DNA of 64,000 bases, from assembly GCA_038231775.1 (NCBI GenBank), contig JBBRKS010000002.1, positions 10,143 to 74,142 of the forward strand. The letters are read 5' to 3'. The stretch is from Stagnihabitans sp038231775. GTDB lineage: Bacteria > Pseudomonadota > Alphaproteobacteria > Rhodobacterales > Rhodobacteraceae. The stretch's first letter is position 1. Every line of letters starts with the position of its first letter. Of the stretch, positions 35,577-44,269 are shown piece by piece. Made by a program: the position numbers and the translations under genes. The notes under the pieces are model-generated. The model did not search any database. It saw only the letters and a list, made by a program, of their open reading frames with translations, and had not been told where the DNA came from.

Positions 35577-36863
35577 ATGGCACTCGACGCAAATAAGCCG
35601 ACCTATGACGCGCCGGTGAAAGATCTGTATGCCTTGGGCGAGATGCCGCCGCTGGGCCATGTGCCAGCCCAGATGTACGCTTGGGCGATCCGGCGCGAAC
35701 GGCACGGCGACCCGGACACGGCGATGCTGGTTGAAGTGGTCGAAACCCCCGCGATTGACAGCAATGAAGTGCTGGTTCTGGTGATGGCGGCGGGCGTCAA
35801 CTACAACGGCGTGTGGGCCGCTTTGGGCACCCCGATCAGCCCGTTCGACAGCCACGGTGAGGCGTTTCACATCGCGGGGTCTGATGCGTCCGGCATCGTC
35901 TGGAAGGTGGGCGACAAGGTCAAGCGCTGGAAGGTCGGGGACGAGGTTGTCATTCACTGCAATCAGGACGACGGCGACGACGAAGAATGCAACGGCGGCG
36001 ATCCGATGTTTTCGCCAACCCAGCGCATCTGGGGCTATGAGACGCCGGACGGATCCTTTGCGCAGTTCACCCGGGTGCAGGCCCAGCAGTTGATGCGCAG
36101 GCCGGCGCACCAATCGTGGGAGGAAAGTGCCTGCTACACGCTGACCCTTGCCACCGCCTACCGGATGCTGTTCGGCCACAAGCCGCATGAACTGCGCCCG
36201 GGTCAGAACGTGCTGGTCTGGGGCGCGTCGGGTGGTCTGGGGTCCTATGCGATCCAGTTGATCAACACCGCAGGCGGCAATGCGATCGGCGTGATCAGCG
36301 ACGAGGACAAGCGCGAATTTGTCATGGGGCTGGGGGCCAAGGGCGTCATCAACCGCAAGGATTTCAAGTGCTGGGGCCAGATGCCGACGGTGAACACCCC
36401 GGAATACAAGGAATGGTTCAACGAGGTGCGCAAATTCGGCAAGGCGATCTGGGAGATCACCGGCAAGGGCAACAACGTTGACATCGTTTTTGAACACCCG
36501 GGCGAGTCGACCTTTCCCGTCTCGGTCTTTCTGGTCAAGCGTGGCGGGATGGTGGTGATCTGTGCGGGAACCACCGGCTACAACCTGACGCTGGATGCGC
36601 GCTATCTTTGGATGCACCAAAAGCGGGTGCAGGGCAGCCATTTTGCCAACCTGAAACAGGCGAGTGCGGCCAACCAGTTGATGATTGAACGTCGGCTTGA
36701 TCCCTGCCTGTCAGAGGTGTTCCCGTGGGCGGAAATCCCCTCTGCCCACATGAAAATGCTGAAAAACGTCCACAAACCGGGCAATATGGCGGTTCTGGTG
36801 CAAGCCCCCCGCACCGGCCTGCGCACCTTTGAAGATACGCTTGAGGCCAGCCGCGACCGCTAG
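35577..36863 (+). CDS. ccr: Crotonyl-CoA carboxylase/reductase
   Basis: The 428-residue zinc-less medium-chain dehydrogenase-type enzyme has VMAAGVNYNGVWAALG, the IWGYETPDGSFAQF segment, and the NADPH-binding WGASGGLGSYAIQL. It converts crotonyl-CoA, CO2 and NADPH to ethylmalonyl-CoA, the key step of the ethylmalonyl-CoA pathway for acetate assimilation. GGGAGG precedes ATG 35577. The downstream enzyme of the same pathway, Ecm, is encoded 2 kb upstream on the other strand. Confidence 0.95.
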   Translation: MALDANKPTYDAPVKDLYALGEMPPLGHVPAQMYAWAIRRERHGDPDTAMLVEVVETPAIDSNEVLVLVMAAGVNYNGVWAALGTPISPFDSHGEAFHIAGSDASGIVWKVGDKVKRWKVGDEVVIHCNQDDGDDEECNGGDPMFSPTQRIWGYETPDGSFAQFTRVQAQQLMRRPAHQSWEESACYTLTLATAYRMLFGHKPHELRPGQNVLVWGASGGLGSYAIQLINTAGGNAIGVISDEDKREFVMGLGAKGVINRKDFKCWGQMPTVNTPEYKEWFNEVRKFGKAIWEITGKGNNVDIVFEHPGESTFPVSVFLVKRGGMVVICAGTTGYNLTLDARYLWMHQKRVQGSHFANLKQASAANQLMIERRLDPCLSEVFPWAEIPSAHMKMLKNVHKPGNMAVLVQAPRTGLRTFEDTLEASRDR

Positions 36864-36976
36864 ACGTTTCCGGTTGGCGAACAGTGTGTTGCGCGATCAT
36901 CGGGTTATTTCACCCTGAACGGGAGGTTAGATTAAAGGGAGCATTTGATTTGAATGCGACCTTTCGCGGAGCGCCG

Positions 36977-37156
36977 ATGGGCTACGACTGGATTTTCGAC
37001 GTTCTGGCGGATTTGAAATCTTTCGCTGAGGCAAACAACATGCCCGCGCTGGCCGCCAAAGCGGATGAGGCGCTGAAGGTTGCCAAGGACGAAATTGCGG
37101 GCCTGACAGAACCGCCAGTCAATGTGCCGCCGCGCCGGAGTGAGCCTACGCACTGA
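36977..37156 (+). CDS. Small conserved-looking protein, unknown function
   Basis: This encodes a 59-residue acidic helical protein (MGYDWIFDVLADLKSFAEANNMPALAAKADEAL in the first half, a Pro-rich tail PPVNVPPRR at the end). CGGAG precedes ATG 36977 at good distance, and the reading frame is free of rare features. I recognise no named domain. It follows ccr by 113 bases and precedes a helicase gene. Confidence 0.55.
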   Translation: MGYDWIFDVLADLKSFAEANNMPALAAKADEALKVAKDEIAGLTEPPVNVPPRRSEPTH

Positions 37157-37257
37157 TTGGCGGCCTTCTTACTGCCCCCTGATACCAAGGTCGCGTCATG
37201 CTTGCGACTGGGTTGCAACCACTGGTCCTTGGGGCTTGGCTGCCCTATGGTCGCATC

Positions 37258-38802
37258 ATGTTGAATGTTCCCGCACTGACCTTTTCTGACGATCAGGCCG
37301 AGGCCTATGACCGGGTCGCGGCCGATCTGTTGGCGATGGGCGTCGATCTGGGCGAGGGGATCATGTCGCCGCAGGTCGAGGGCAAGGGATCGGTTCTGGC
37401 GGTGTTGGGCAAGGCGGGCTCTGGCAAGACCATGCTCTTGGCCAGCCTGTACCGGGCGTTGCGTGCGGCTGGGGTTGAAATCATCTCTGGCGACTATGAA
37501 GGGCGGCGCCGCAAGGAACGCCGGACTTTGGCGGTTCTGGCACCAACCAACAAGGCGGCGTCGGTTCTGCGGCTGCGCGGCGTGCCCGCGACCACGATCC
37601 ACCGGATTTTGTACACGCCAGTTTATGACCCGCAATACGAAAAGATTGCGGAATGGCTGGCGGGTCAGGGACCGCGCCCTTCGGTCGAGGGGTTGACCGA
37701 ACTGGCGCTGGACCGCGCCTATGCGTTTTACCAGACAGTGCCCTCTATCCCCGGGGCTTTGGCTGCGGCGGGTTTGCGGGGCAGCGATTTCATCAAGGGC
37801 TGGAAACGGCGTGAAGAACCGCTGGATGTGGGCTTTGTCGACGAAAGCTCGATGCTTGATGAACGTCAACTGGCGGACCTGCGTGAGATTTTTCCGACGC
37901 TTGTGCTGTTTGGCGACCCTGCGCAGTTGGCACCTGTGGGGCAATCCGGTGAGATGGTGTTCGACAAGCTGGGTGACAGTCGCAAGATGGTGCTAAGCCG
38001 CATCCACCGGCAGGCGCAGGACAATCCGATATTGGACCTGGCCCACGCGCTTGGCGATACAGCGCTGCGGTTTGAGGATTTTGAAGCCATGGTGCAGGAC
38101 GCTGCACGGCGCGATGAGCGGGTGCAATGGGCTGAACGGGTGTCGTCTGATCTGATGGCGCGCAGCCCGGTGCTGGTCTGGCGCAATGTCACGCGGATCA
38201 AGTTGATTCAGGCGTTTCGCGCCGCGCATGGTGCGCCCGAAGACATGTTGTTGCCCGGAGAGCCGCTGATCTGCGACGGGATCGAACTGCCGCTGAAGCA
38301 CCGCAAGAAGCGCATCGACCTTGAGGCGCGTGGTCTGATCAAGGGCGCTCAGGTCATCTATCTGGGGCCGGGCAAGAAAGAGGGCTTTGCACGGCTGCAT
38401 GTGGTTGGGGCGGAAGACCCGCAGGTTTCGGCTGCCTGTATCATCAAGATCGAAAAGCCGGGTGAAGAGGAGCCGTTCATCCCCTCGGCTGCGACGATGG
38501 GGGCAGCATTTCTGCATGGTGCTGCGGTGACGATCCACAAGGCGCAGGGCAGTCAATGGGAAGATGTGCAGGTCTTTGCCCCGGACCTGTGGGCGGCAGC
38601 ACAAGCCGGACGGACCGAGGCCGGGTTGCCGTTGTGGAAACGGCTGGCCTATGTGGCGATCACGCGGGCCGAAAAGCGGCTGCATTGGGTGGTGCGCAAC
38701 CGGCTCGCTTTGCCAAAGGTGCCGTTGGGCGTGGCCGATCTGGTGACACGCGCCGTGCCTTTGACACTGGAGGGGCTGGAAGCGGAAGACAGCGTCGGCT
38801 AG
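37258..38802 (+). CDS. RecD/Dda-like ATP-dependent DNA helicase
   Basis: The 514-residue SF1 helicase has Walker A GKAGSGKT, a Walker B-like VDESSML, GDPAQLAPVGQ (motif III), RIHRQAQ, and the C-terminal UvrD-C2 type region TIHKAQGSQ and VAITRAEKRL. There is no RecB or RecC partner and no long N-terminal extension as in RecD2, so it is a small stand-alone helicase. I chose ATG 37258; ATG 37198 would add 20 residues. A role in DNA repair or replication is inferred. Confidence 0.85.
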   Translation: MLNVPALTFSDDQAEAYDRVAADLLAMGVDLGEGIMSPQVEGKGSVLAVLGKAGSGKTMLLASLYRALRAAGVEIISGDYEGRRRKERRTLAVLAPTNKAASVLRLRGVPATTIHRILYTPVYDPQYEKIAEWLAGQGPRPSVEGLTELALDRAYAFYQTVPSIPGALAAAGLRGSDFIKGWKRREEPLDVGFVDESSMLDERQLADLREIFPTLVLFGDPAQLAPVGQSGEMVFDKLGDSRKMVLSRIHRQAQDNPILDLAHALGDTALRFEDFEAMVQDAARRDERVQWAERVSSDLMARSPVLVWRNVTRIKLIQAFRAAHGAPEDMLLPGEPLICDGIELPLKHRKKRIDLEARGLIKGAQVIYLGPGKKEGFARLHVVGAEDPQVSAACIIKIEKPGEEEPFIPSAATMGAAFLHGAAVTIHKAQGSQWEDVQVFAPDLWAAAQAGRTEAGLPLWKRLAYVAITRAEKRLHWVVRNRLALPKVPLGVADLVTRAVPLTLEGLEAEDSVG

Positions 38803-38826
38803 GCTTGGCCCAGCAAGGAGAATGCC

Positions 38827-39063
38827 ATGATCGCTGTTTTCGTCCAGTTTCGCTGCACCCCCGGTCGCACCTATGCCGTGGCAACCGCGATCTATGACCG
38901 CGAAGTGGTCAGCGAACTGTATTCGACGAGCGGTGAATATGACCTGATCGCCAAGGTCTACATCCCGGACGGTTCGGATGTCGGTCATTACCTGTCAGAG
39001 CGGCTGTTCGACATTCCCGATATTGTGCGGACCTTGACGACGATGACCTTCAAGGCTTTTTGA
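38827..39063 (+). CDS. Stand-alone Lrp/AsnC ligand-binding domain protein
   Basis: The 78-residue protein is only the RAM/AsnC C-terminal sensor domain (TPGRTYAVATAIYDREVVSELYSTSGEYDLIAKVYIP); there is no DNA-binding helix-turn-helix. AAGGAG precedes ATG 38827. Such proteins assemble as rings and bind amino acids; they may modulate full-length Lrp-type regulators. A hairpin repeat lies just downstream. Confidence 0.85.
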   Translation: MIAVFVQFRCTPGRTYAVATAIYDREVVSELYSTSGEYDLIAKVYIPDGSDVGHYLSERLFDIPDIVRTLTTMTFKAF

Positions 39064-39074
39064 GATTTGGACAG

Positions 39075-39110
39075 CCGCCGGGGCCAGCCCCGGACCCCGG
39101 ATTATTTGAA
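39075..39110. repeat. REP-like hairpin element, inverted shorter copy
   Basis: CCGGGGC (39078-39084) and GCCCCGG (39087-39093) form a hairpin, followed by ACCCCGGATTATTTG. Read on the minus strand it gives CAAATAATCCGGGGTCCGGGG, which parallels the elements at 2985-3031 and 49211-49253. It lies between the convergent Lrp-domain gene and pyrD, where it could also act as a bidirectional terminator. Confidence 0.55.
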
Positions 39111-39124
39111 CCAATATGAAAGGG

Positions 39125-40186
39125 TTAAAGCCAGTCCTCGCGACCGGTGCCGACGGCTTCAGTGACGTTGGCAAAGCCGTCGCGCGCCAGAAGGGTGTCG
39201 AGACCTTTGGCGATGTCAGTTATCAGGGACAAGCCGTGATAGACCAGCGCTGTGTAAAGCTGCACGGCAGAGGCCCCGGCGCGGATTTTGGCGTAGGCTT
39301 GGTCTGGGGTTGAAATGCCGCCCACACCGATCAGCGGCAGTTTTCCGTCGGTCAGTTTGGACAATTGCGCCAGCACGCGGGTGGATTTTTCAAACAGCGG
39401 CGCACCGGACAGGCCGCCGGTTTCTGTGTGGTGCGGCGAGCGCAGGCCGTCGCGTGACAGGGTCGTATTGGTGGCGATGATGCCGGAGAGGCCAGAGGTC
39501 AGAGCGACCTCTGCAATCGCGGCAAGGTCGTCTGGTGACAGGTCAGGCGCGATTTTCAGGAAGATCGGGATCGGGCGCGGCAGGGTGGCGCGAACCGCCA
39601 TCACGCCTGCAAGTAACGCGGCCAAAGCGGCGGGGCCTTGCAGGTCGCGCAGTTTTTCGGTGTTGGGGGAGGACACGTTCACCGTGGCGAAATCGACATG
39701 TGGGCCGCACAGGGCAAGAACTTGCCCGAAGTCAGCGGCGCGGTCAGCCGAGGTCTTGTTGGCACCAATGTTGAGGCCGACCGGGATAGTCGTGCGCGTT
39801 CGGGCGGCAAGTCGCGCGGCGATTGCCATTGCCCCATCATTGTTAAAGCCAAAGCGGTTGATGGCGGCGTGATCTTCGGTGAGGCGAAACAGGCGCGGTT
39901 TGGCATTGCCGGGTTGGGGCAAGGGGGTGGCGGCACCAACTTCGATGAAGCCGAAACCTGCGCGCGACAGGGGGGCCACGGCGGTGGCGTTTTTGTCATA
40001 GCCTGCGGCTAGACCAATCGGGTTCAGCAGGTCCATCCCTGCGAGGGTGGTTTTCAGGCGAGCGCTGGTGACCGGGCCGGGCAACGGCACAAGCCCTGAC
40101 CGAAGGGCGGTCACCGACAGGCCGTGGGCGGTTTCCGGGTCAATGCGGTGCAGAAGGGCCAGAGCCAAACGTTCAACCCCGGTCAA
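39125..40186 (-). CDS. pyrD: Dihydroorotate dehydrogenase (quinone), class 2
   Basis: The 353-residue enzyme has the class 2 pattern: N-terminal amphipathic segment (LTGVERLALALLHRIDPETAHGL), NPIGLAAGYDKNA, RFGFNNDG, the catalytic-serine loop NVSSPNT, and TGGLSGAPL. It oxidises dihydroorotate to orotate at the inner membrane with ubiquinone for pyrimidine synthesis. I place the start at TTG 40186 because it overlaps the stop of the upstream DUF952 gene by 4 bases (TTGA) and a GAGGG site precedes it, although an upstream in-frame ATG exists. Confidence 0.92.
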   Translation of the reverse strand: MTGVERLALALLHRIDPETAHGLSVTALRSGLVPLPGPVTSARLKTTLAGMDLLNPIGLAAGYDKNATAVAPLSRAGFGFIEVGAATPLPQPGNAKPRLFRLTEDHAAINRFGFNNDGAMAIAARLAARTRTTIPVGLNIGANKTSADRAADFGQVLALCGPHVDFATVNVSSPNTEKLRDLQGPAALAALLAGVMAVRATLPRPIPIFLKIAPDLSPDDLAAIAEVALTSGLSGIIATNTTLSRDGLRSPHHTETGGLSGAPLFEKSTRVLAQLSKLTDGKLPLIGVGGISTPDQAYAKIRAGASAVQLYTALVYHGLSLITDIAKGLDTLLARDGFANVTEAVGTGREDWL

Positions 40187-40521
40187 AATATGCCCTCGGG
40201 GAATATGTGGCCGGTGGCGCCGAGGGGCAGGCTTTTGTCCCACAGGATGTCGGCGGACACCAAAGGGCGGTACAGGTGAGGAAACAGCGCGCCACCATGC
40301 GACGGCTCCCACTTCAAAGTGGGGCCGAGTTTGTCAGCTTCCAGCGCCAGAAGAACAAGGTCACTTTCGGCTGCGAAGTGACGCGCCACGGTTTCGGCCA
40401 CCTGAGCTGCGGTCGAAAAGTGGATATAGCCGTCCTGAATGTCGATCGGTGCGCCCATGGTTTCGCCTGCGTCGCGAAAGGCAGTCCATTCAGGGCGGCG
40501 CAAGATTTTGTAGATCAACAT
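40183..40521 (-). CDS. DUF952 domain protein
   Basis: The 112-residue protein starts MLIYKILRRPEW and contains DGYIHFSTAAQVAETVARHF and WEPSHGGALFPHLYRPL, all typical of DUF952. These are small cytoplasmic proteins of unknown activity with an ADP-ribosyltransferase-like fold suggestion in the literature; I cannot support a reaction from the sequence. AAAGG precedes ATG 40521. The stop overlaps the pyrD start, which suggests co-expression with pyrimidine synthesis. Confidence 0.82.
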   Translation of the reverse strand: MLIYKILRRPEWTAFRDAGETMGAPIDIQDGYIHFSTAAQVAETVARHFAAESDLVLLALEADKLGPTLKWEPSHGGALFPHLYRPLVSADILWDKSLPLGATGHIFPEGIF

Positions 40522-40687
40522 GGGGCTGGCCTTTGGCAGGGTCTGTGGCGTGATGCCTGATGACTGCGTCCCGGTCAACCAAAGGTCATCGGTTTGTTAC
40601 ACGCCGGGGCCAGCTTTGCGGCTGGTGGTTTGACAGACTCGCACGCTTGGGCGCACAGTGGCCCCACAACCAGAACGGGAGAGACGC

Positions 40688-42187
40688 ATGAAGGTTCGCA
40701 GCTTTGTTGCCGGGGCACTTTGCGCCCTGATCGCCGGTCCTGCGGTGGCTGACCCGGTCAAGATCACGCTTTTGGGCGTGGGCGACGTTTACAATTTCGC
40801 AGGCGACGGCAAGCAAGGTGGGATGGCCCGCCTGAACGCTGTGGCTTTGGCAGAACGGGCGGCCAACCCCAACACGCTGTATCTGTTTGACGGCGATTTG
40901 CTGTCGCCTTCCCTTTTGTCGGGCTTTGACAAGGGGCAGAACATGATCGAACTGACCAATGTCGTGCCGTTTGATCTGGCAGTACCGGGCAACCACGAGT
41001 TCGACTTTGGGCCGCAGAATTTTTACGACAAGATGAAGGTGTCGAAATACCCGTGGGCTGCGATCAACATCACCAACAAGGATGGCTCTGCCGTGGCGGG
41101 TCTGGGCGTTGTAATGGTCAAGGAGGTGGCTGGCATCAAGATTGCGCTGATCCCGGTGGCGCAGGACACCTCGCCCGAAGCTTCCAATACCGGCGATCTG
41201 GTGTTCACCTCTTCGGTTGAAAGCGGGATTGCGGCGGCCAAAAAGGCGCGGGCGGACGGCGCTGATCTGGTGGTGGGCGTCGTGCAGACCGACATCTACA
41301 ATGACCTGAAGCTGATACATTCCAAGGCGTTCGATGTGGTGCTTTCGGGCGATGACCATTCGTATGGCACGTCTTACGACGGGATCACGGCCTATGTTGA
41401 AACCTCGATTGACGCGCGAATGCTGGCACCGTTGGACCTGATGGTCACTGTCAGCGAAAAGGACGGCAAGCGGGTGGTCAAGTGGTATCCGGCCTTCCGG
41501 TTCATCGACACAACGGATGTGACGCCTGACCCGGACACGCAAGCCAAGGTCGATGCGTATCAGAAAGGTCTGGATACGTCGCTGAATGTGGTGATCGGCA
41601 AGACCGAGACGCCGCTGGACAGCCGCCGCAACGTGGTGCGGGGGGAAGAGTCCACGATGGGCGACCTGATCGCCGATGCGATGCGTGAAGGGTCTGGCGC
41701 GGATGTGGCGATCATGAACGGCGGCGGTATCCGGGCTGACCGGACCTATGACGCAGGGACCAGCCTGACGCGCCGCGATATCCTGACAGAACTGCCGTTT
41801 GGCAACACACTGGTCGTGACCGAAATCCCGGGCAGCCAACTGCTGGCAGCCCTGGAGAATGGCGTTGGCCAGGCCGAAAAGGGCGCAGGCCGGTTCCCGC
41901 AAGTCTCTGGCCTGACGCTGGTTTATGACCCCAAGGCCGAGCCTGGCAGCCGGGTGTCTGAGGTGATGGTGGCGGGAGCAGCCCTTGACCCCGACAAGCT
42001 GTATAAGGTTGCGGTCAACGATTACATGCTGGGCGGCGGCGACGGATATACAGCGCTGGGCGGTGGCAAGATGATCTACGACACCGGCGCGGGCGCTTTG
42101 GTGGCCAACGTCGTGATGAGCTATGTGGAAAAGGCGGGTTCGGTCAAACCTGTGGTTGAGGGGCGGATCAAGACGCTTGGTCAGTGA
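40688..42187 (+). CDS. Bifunctional metallophosphatase/5'-nucleotidase family protein
   Basis: The 499-residue exported protein has a signal peptide (cleavage near residue 21), an N-terminal calcineurin-like domain with FDGD and the PGNHEFDFG metal block, and a C-terminal 5'-nucleotidase domain (NGGGIRAD, ELPFGNTLV, GGGDGY). It would release phosphate from nucleotides in the periplasm. At the first metal motif it has GDVYN (Asp33, Tyr35), where 5'-nucleotidases normally have D-x-H, and SGDDHS replaces GHxH. GGGAGA precedes ATG 40688. Confidence 0.85.
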   Translation: MKVRSFVAGALCALIAGPAVADPVKITLLGVGDVYNFAGDGKQGGMARLNAVALAERAANPNTLYLFDGDLLSPSLLSGFDKGQNMIELTNVVPFDLAVPGNHEFDFGPQNFYDKMKVSKYPWAAINITNKDGSAVAGLGVVMVKEVAGIKIALIPVAQDTSPEASNTGDLVFTSSVESGIAAAKKARADGADLVVGVVQTDIYNDLKLIHSKAFDVVLSGDDHSYGTSYDGITAYVETSIDARMLAPLDLMVTVSEKDGKRVVKWYPAFRFIDTTDVTPDPDTQAKVDAYQKGLDTSLNVVIGKTETPLDSRRNVVRGEESTMGDLIADAMREGSGADVAIMNGGGIRADRTYDAGTSLTRRDILTELPFGNTLVVTEIPGSQLLAALENGVGQAEKGAGRFPQVSGLTLVYDPKAEPGSRVSEVMVAGAALDPDKLYKVAVNDYMLGGGDGYTALGGGKMIYDTGAGALVANVVMSYVEKAGSVKPVVEGRIKTLGQ

Positions 42188-42420
42188 AAGTAGGGTGGGC
42201 TGCGGAGGACGTCGGTTGGGGCTGCAGGGCTAACGGACCTCAGCTTACGGGCCTTAGCCTGAGGGACCTCTGCTGACAGGTGGGCGCCTTAGGGCACTCA
42301 TGGCCAGATTGTAGGCCTGCGGCTATGTCCAGAGGCCCACAGGTTTGACGGTTGCAGGTCTTACGCTCGCTTCTTGCAGGCCCATTCGGCTTTCGGCCCC
42401 TATCCGTCATGTCCCCGATC
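42188..42420. other. Intergenic region with short imperfect repeats
   Basis: This 233-base stretch between the nucleotidase gene and the convergent RTX gene contains two similar segments, GGACCTCAGCT (near 42236) and GGACCTCTGCT (near 42265), and a CCTCAG/CTGAGG inverted pair. I see no open reading frame with a ribosome site and no clear terminator. Confidence 0.35.
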
Positions 42421-43317
42421 TTAGGCGAGAATCAGGCCGATATCGGCGGCTTTCAGGTTGGTTGCCCCCAGCACATGCGCGATGGTTTGCCCGTTCAGCA
42501 TGATTGCGGTACCGGAACCGTCTTTCATCAGGGCGGTTGTCAGGGTGCTATCCTCTGGCTTGATGTCGGTCAGACCTTCATCAGCGTGGTGGTTGGTAAA
42601 CTCCACAAAAAGCTTGTCCTGCTTGGGGTTATAGTCGGTGATCTGCGCCGGATGGCCGTGATCCACATCCCAACTGACGTGAAATTCGTCGTGGCCCCGA
42701 CCGCCGGTGGCAACATCGTCGCTGCCCAACAGAAGTTTGTCGTTGCCAAGGCCGCCGTACAGGTGGTCGGCCTGATGATCCTCTATCACGAAAGAGGTGT
42801 CATCGGGGTCATGCTGCACCACAAAGCCGTGCAGGGTGTCGTCGCCACGGTCACCGAACAGCGTGTCTTTGCCGTCGTCAAAAGCGATCAGGTTGTCATT
42901 GCCCATCTTGCCATGCAAAACGTCGTCGCCACCGTTCCCCGCCATCAGGTCGGCATGGTCTGACCCTTGCAGGGTGTCGTTGCCTTCGCCGCCAAACACC
43001 TTGCCAAGCGGGGCGGGTGCGGATTTGTCGGGCGCGGCGGACGTATCTTGCGTGTCGGTATCGGTCTTTTCGGCGGCATGGCTGTCGGCCTGCGCATGGT
43101 GCGCAACGGGCATGGCGTGATCTTCGCCCAAGGTGTCATGCGAAGTGGTATCGTGCTGTGCCCCGTTGCCATGTTCGTCAAGCAAGGAACCGTGGGCTAA
43201 CGGGTGGGGTGCCTCGTCCTCATCCGAATGCGGTTCGTCGGAAGGATGATGGTCGCCATGGTCCATCAAAGCAGTGGCGGCAAACCCCAGGCCTGCCATC
43301 ATCAATAGCCCCAACAC
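42421..43317 (-). CDS. Histidine-rich RTX-type calcium-binding protein
   Basis: The product has about 298 residues. It has a hydrophobic N-terminus (AVLGLLMMAGLGFAATAL), then about 75 residues dense in His, Asp and Glu, then RTX nonapeptide-like repeats (GGEGNDTLQG, GNGGDDVLHG, GGLGNDKLLLG). RTX repeats bind Ca2+ outside the cell and the His/Asp-rich part may bind Zn, Cu or Ni. The start is uncertain: GTG 43317, TTG 43314 or TTG 43350; GTG 43317 has GGGAG at good spacing. The C-terminus (NLKAADIGLILA) fits a type I secretion end, but no transporter gene is nearby. Confidence 0.75.
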   Translation of the reverse strand: MLGLLMMAGLGFAATALMDHGDHHPSDEPHSDEDEAPHPLAHGSLLDEHGNGAQHDTTSHDTLGEDHAMPVAHHAQADSHAAEKTDTDTQDTSAAPDKSAPAPLGKVFGGEGNDTLQGSDHADLMAGNGGDDVLHGKMGNDNLIAFDDGKDTLFGDRGDDTLHGFVVQHDPDDTSFVIEDHQADHLYGGLGNDKLLLGSDDVATGGRGHDEFHVSWDVDHGHPAQITDYNPKQDKLFVEFTNHHADEGLTDIKPEDSTLTTALMKDGSGTAIMLNGQTIAHVLGATNLKAADIGLILA

Positions 43318-43431
43318 AGCAATTCTCCCACCAGTACACCCAATTGGCAAGGTTACGCGGTGGTTCTTTACAGAGCCCTAATTGGCACCACAGATTTTCG
43401 AAGCCATATGAACCAGAACCGAAATGATTTA

Positions 43432-44208
43432 TTAAAATATGCGGGAAGCGCGTGGAATTTCCTGTGCGGTTTTCGGTGAAACATCTTTCCAGACCTGCTG
43501 CAGCTTTTCGTAACTTTCACCGTCGCGTTTGTAGACATGATTGATCCGGGCCCTGATCGTAGAATCCACGACCTGATCTTTCATGCTTTTCGAATTGGTC
43601 GTATATCGTTCAAGGTTGCCAAGAATTATACCAATATCCGGAACGAGTCCGGACAACAGCAGCGACAGGCTTTCATCCAGACCGTTCAGCATCATAACCT
43701 TCATGTCAAAGGCGCGGATGGTTTCCATGCGGAAATGCTGCGGTGTCCAATGCGGATCGCGGCCAATTTCGTTGGGGCCGGACAGATTGGCCTCGATCCA
43801 GTCAATCAGGATGTGGCAATTTTGCCGATGCTCTTGCGGGGTGGCGGCATCGACGTTCAGGCCGTGACTTTCGCGCAGAACGGCGCGCAGGGGCACGAAC
43901 TTGCGGTAACCCTCACCGATGACCTTGTCAAAATAGAGTGACAAAAACCGGTCAACCGGGTCGCGCAGCACAACAAAACAGTGCTCTTCGGCGCGGACAT
44001 CATCGACGGTCAGGTTGAACTGGGCCACGCGGGCAAACTCGCGGGTGCGTTCATGGATGCGCGGCGGGTTGGCATAGGCGGCACCGTGGTCCAGCGTCCA
44101 CAGCAGGTTCTTGACGAACGTGCAGCCGCACTTTGGGATGACAAGGTAGCGGATCGGCAAGGCCTTGCACGAAAGCAGGCTTTCCATACGCGGCTGTTGT
44201 CGGGCCAT
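43432..44208 (-). CDS. Sulfotransferase family 2 protein
   Basis: The 258-residue protein has the PAPS 5'-phosphosulfate loop PKCGCTFVKN (25-34) and the 3'-phosphate region VLRDPVDRFLSLY (Arg82, Ser90), typical of carbohydrate sulfotransferases of the Sulfotransfer_2 family. It would transfer sulfate from PAPS to a saccharide. GGAGA precedes ATG 44208. The glycosyltransferase gene lies 61 bases upstream on the same strand, so the two may build one sulfated glycan. Confidence 0.83.
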   Translation of the reverse strand: MARQQPRMESLLSCKALPIRYLVIPKCGCTFVKNLLWTLDHGAAYANPPRIHERTREFARVAQFNLTVDDVRAEEHCFVVLRDPVDRFLSLYFDKVIGEGYRKFVPLRAVLRESHGLNVDAATPQEHRQNCHILIDWIEANLSGPNEIGRDPHWTPQHFRMETIRAFDMKVMMLNGLDESLSLLLSGLVPDIGIILGNLERYTTNSKSMKDQVVDSTIRARINHVYKRDGESYEKLQQVWKDVSPKTAQEIPRASRIF

Positions 44209-44269
44209 CGGTCACGTCTCCGTCGTTCTTTTTATGCCTTACAAGGTGGCAAGCGTCTGGGCAAGGCGA

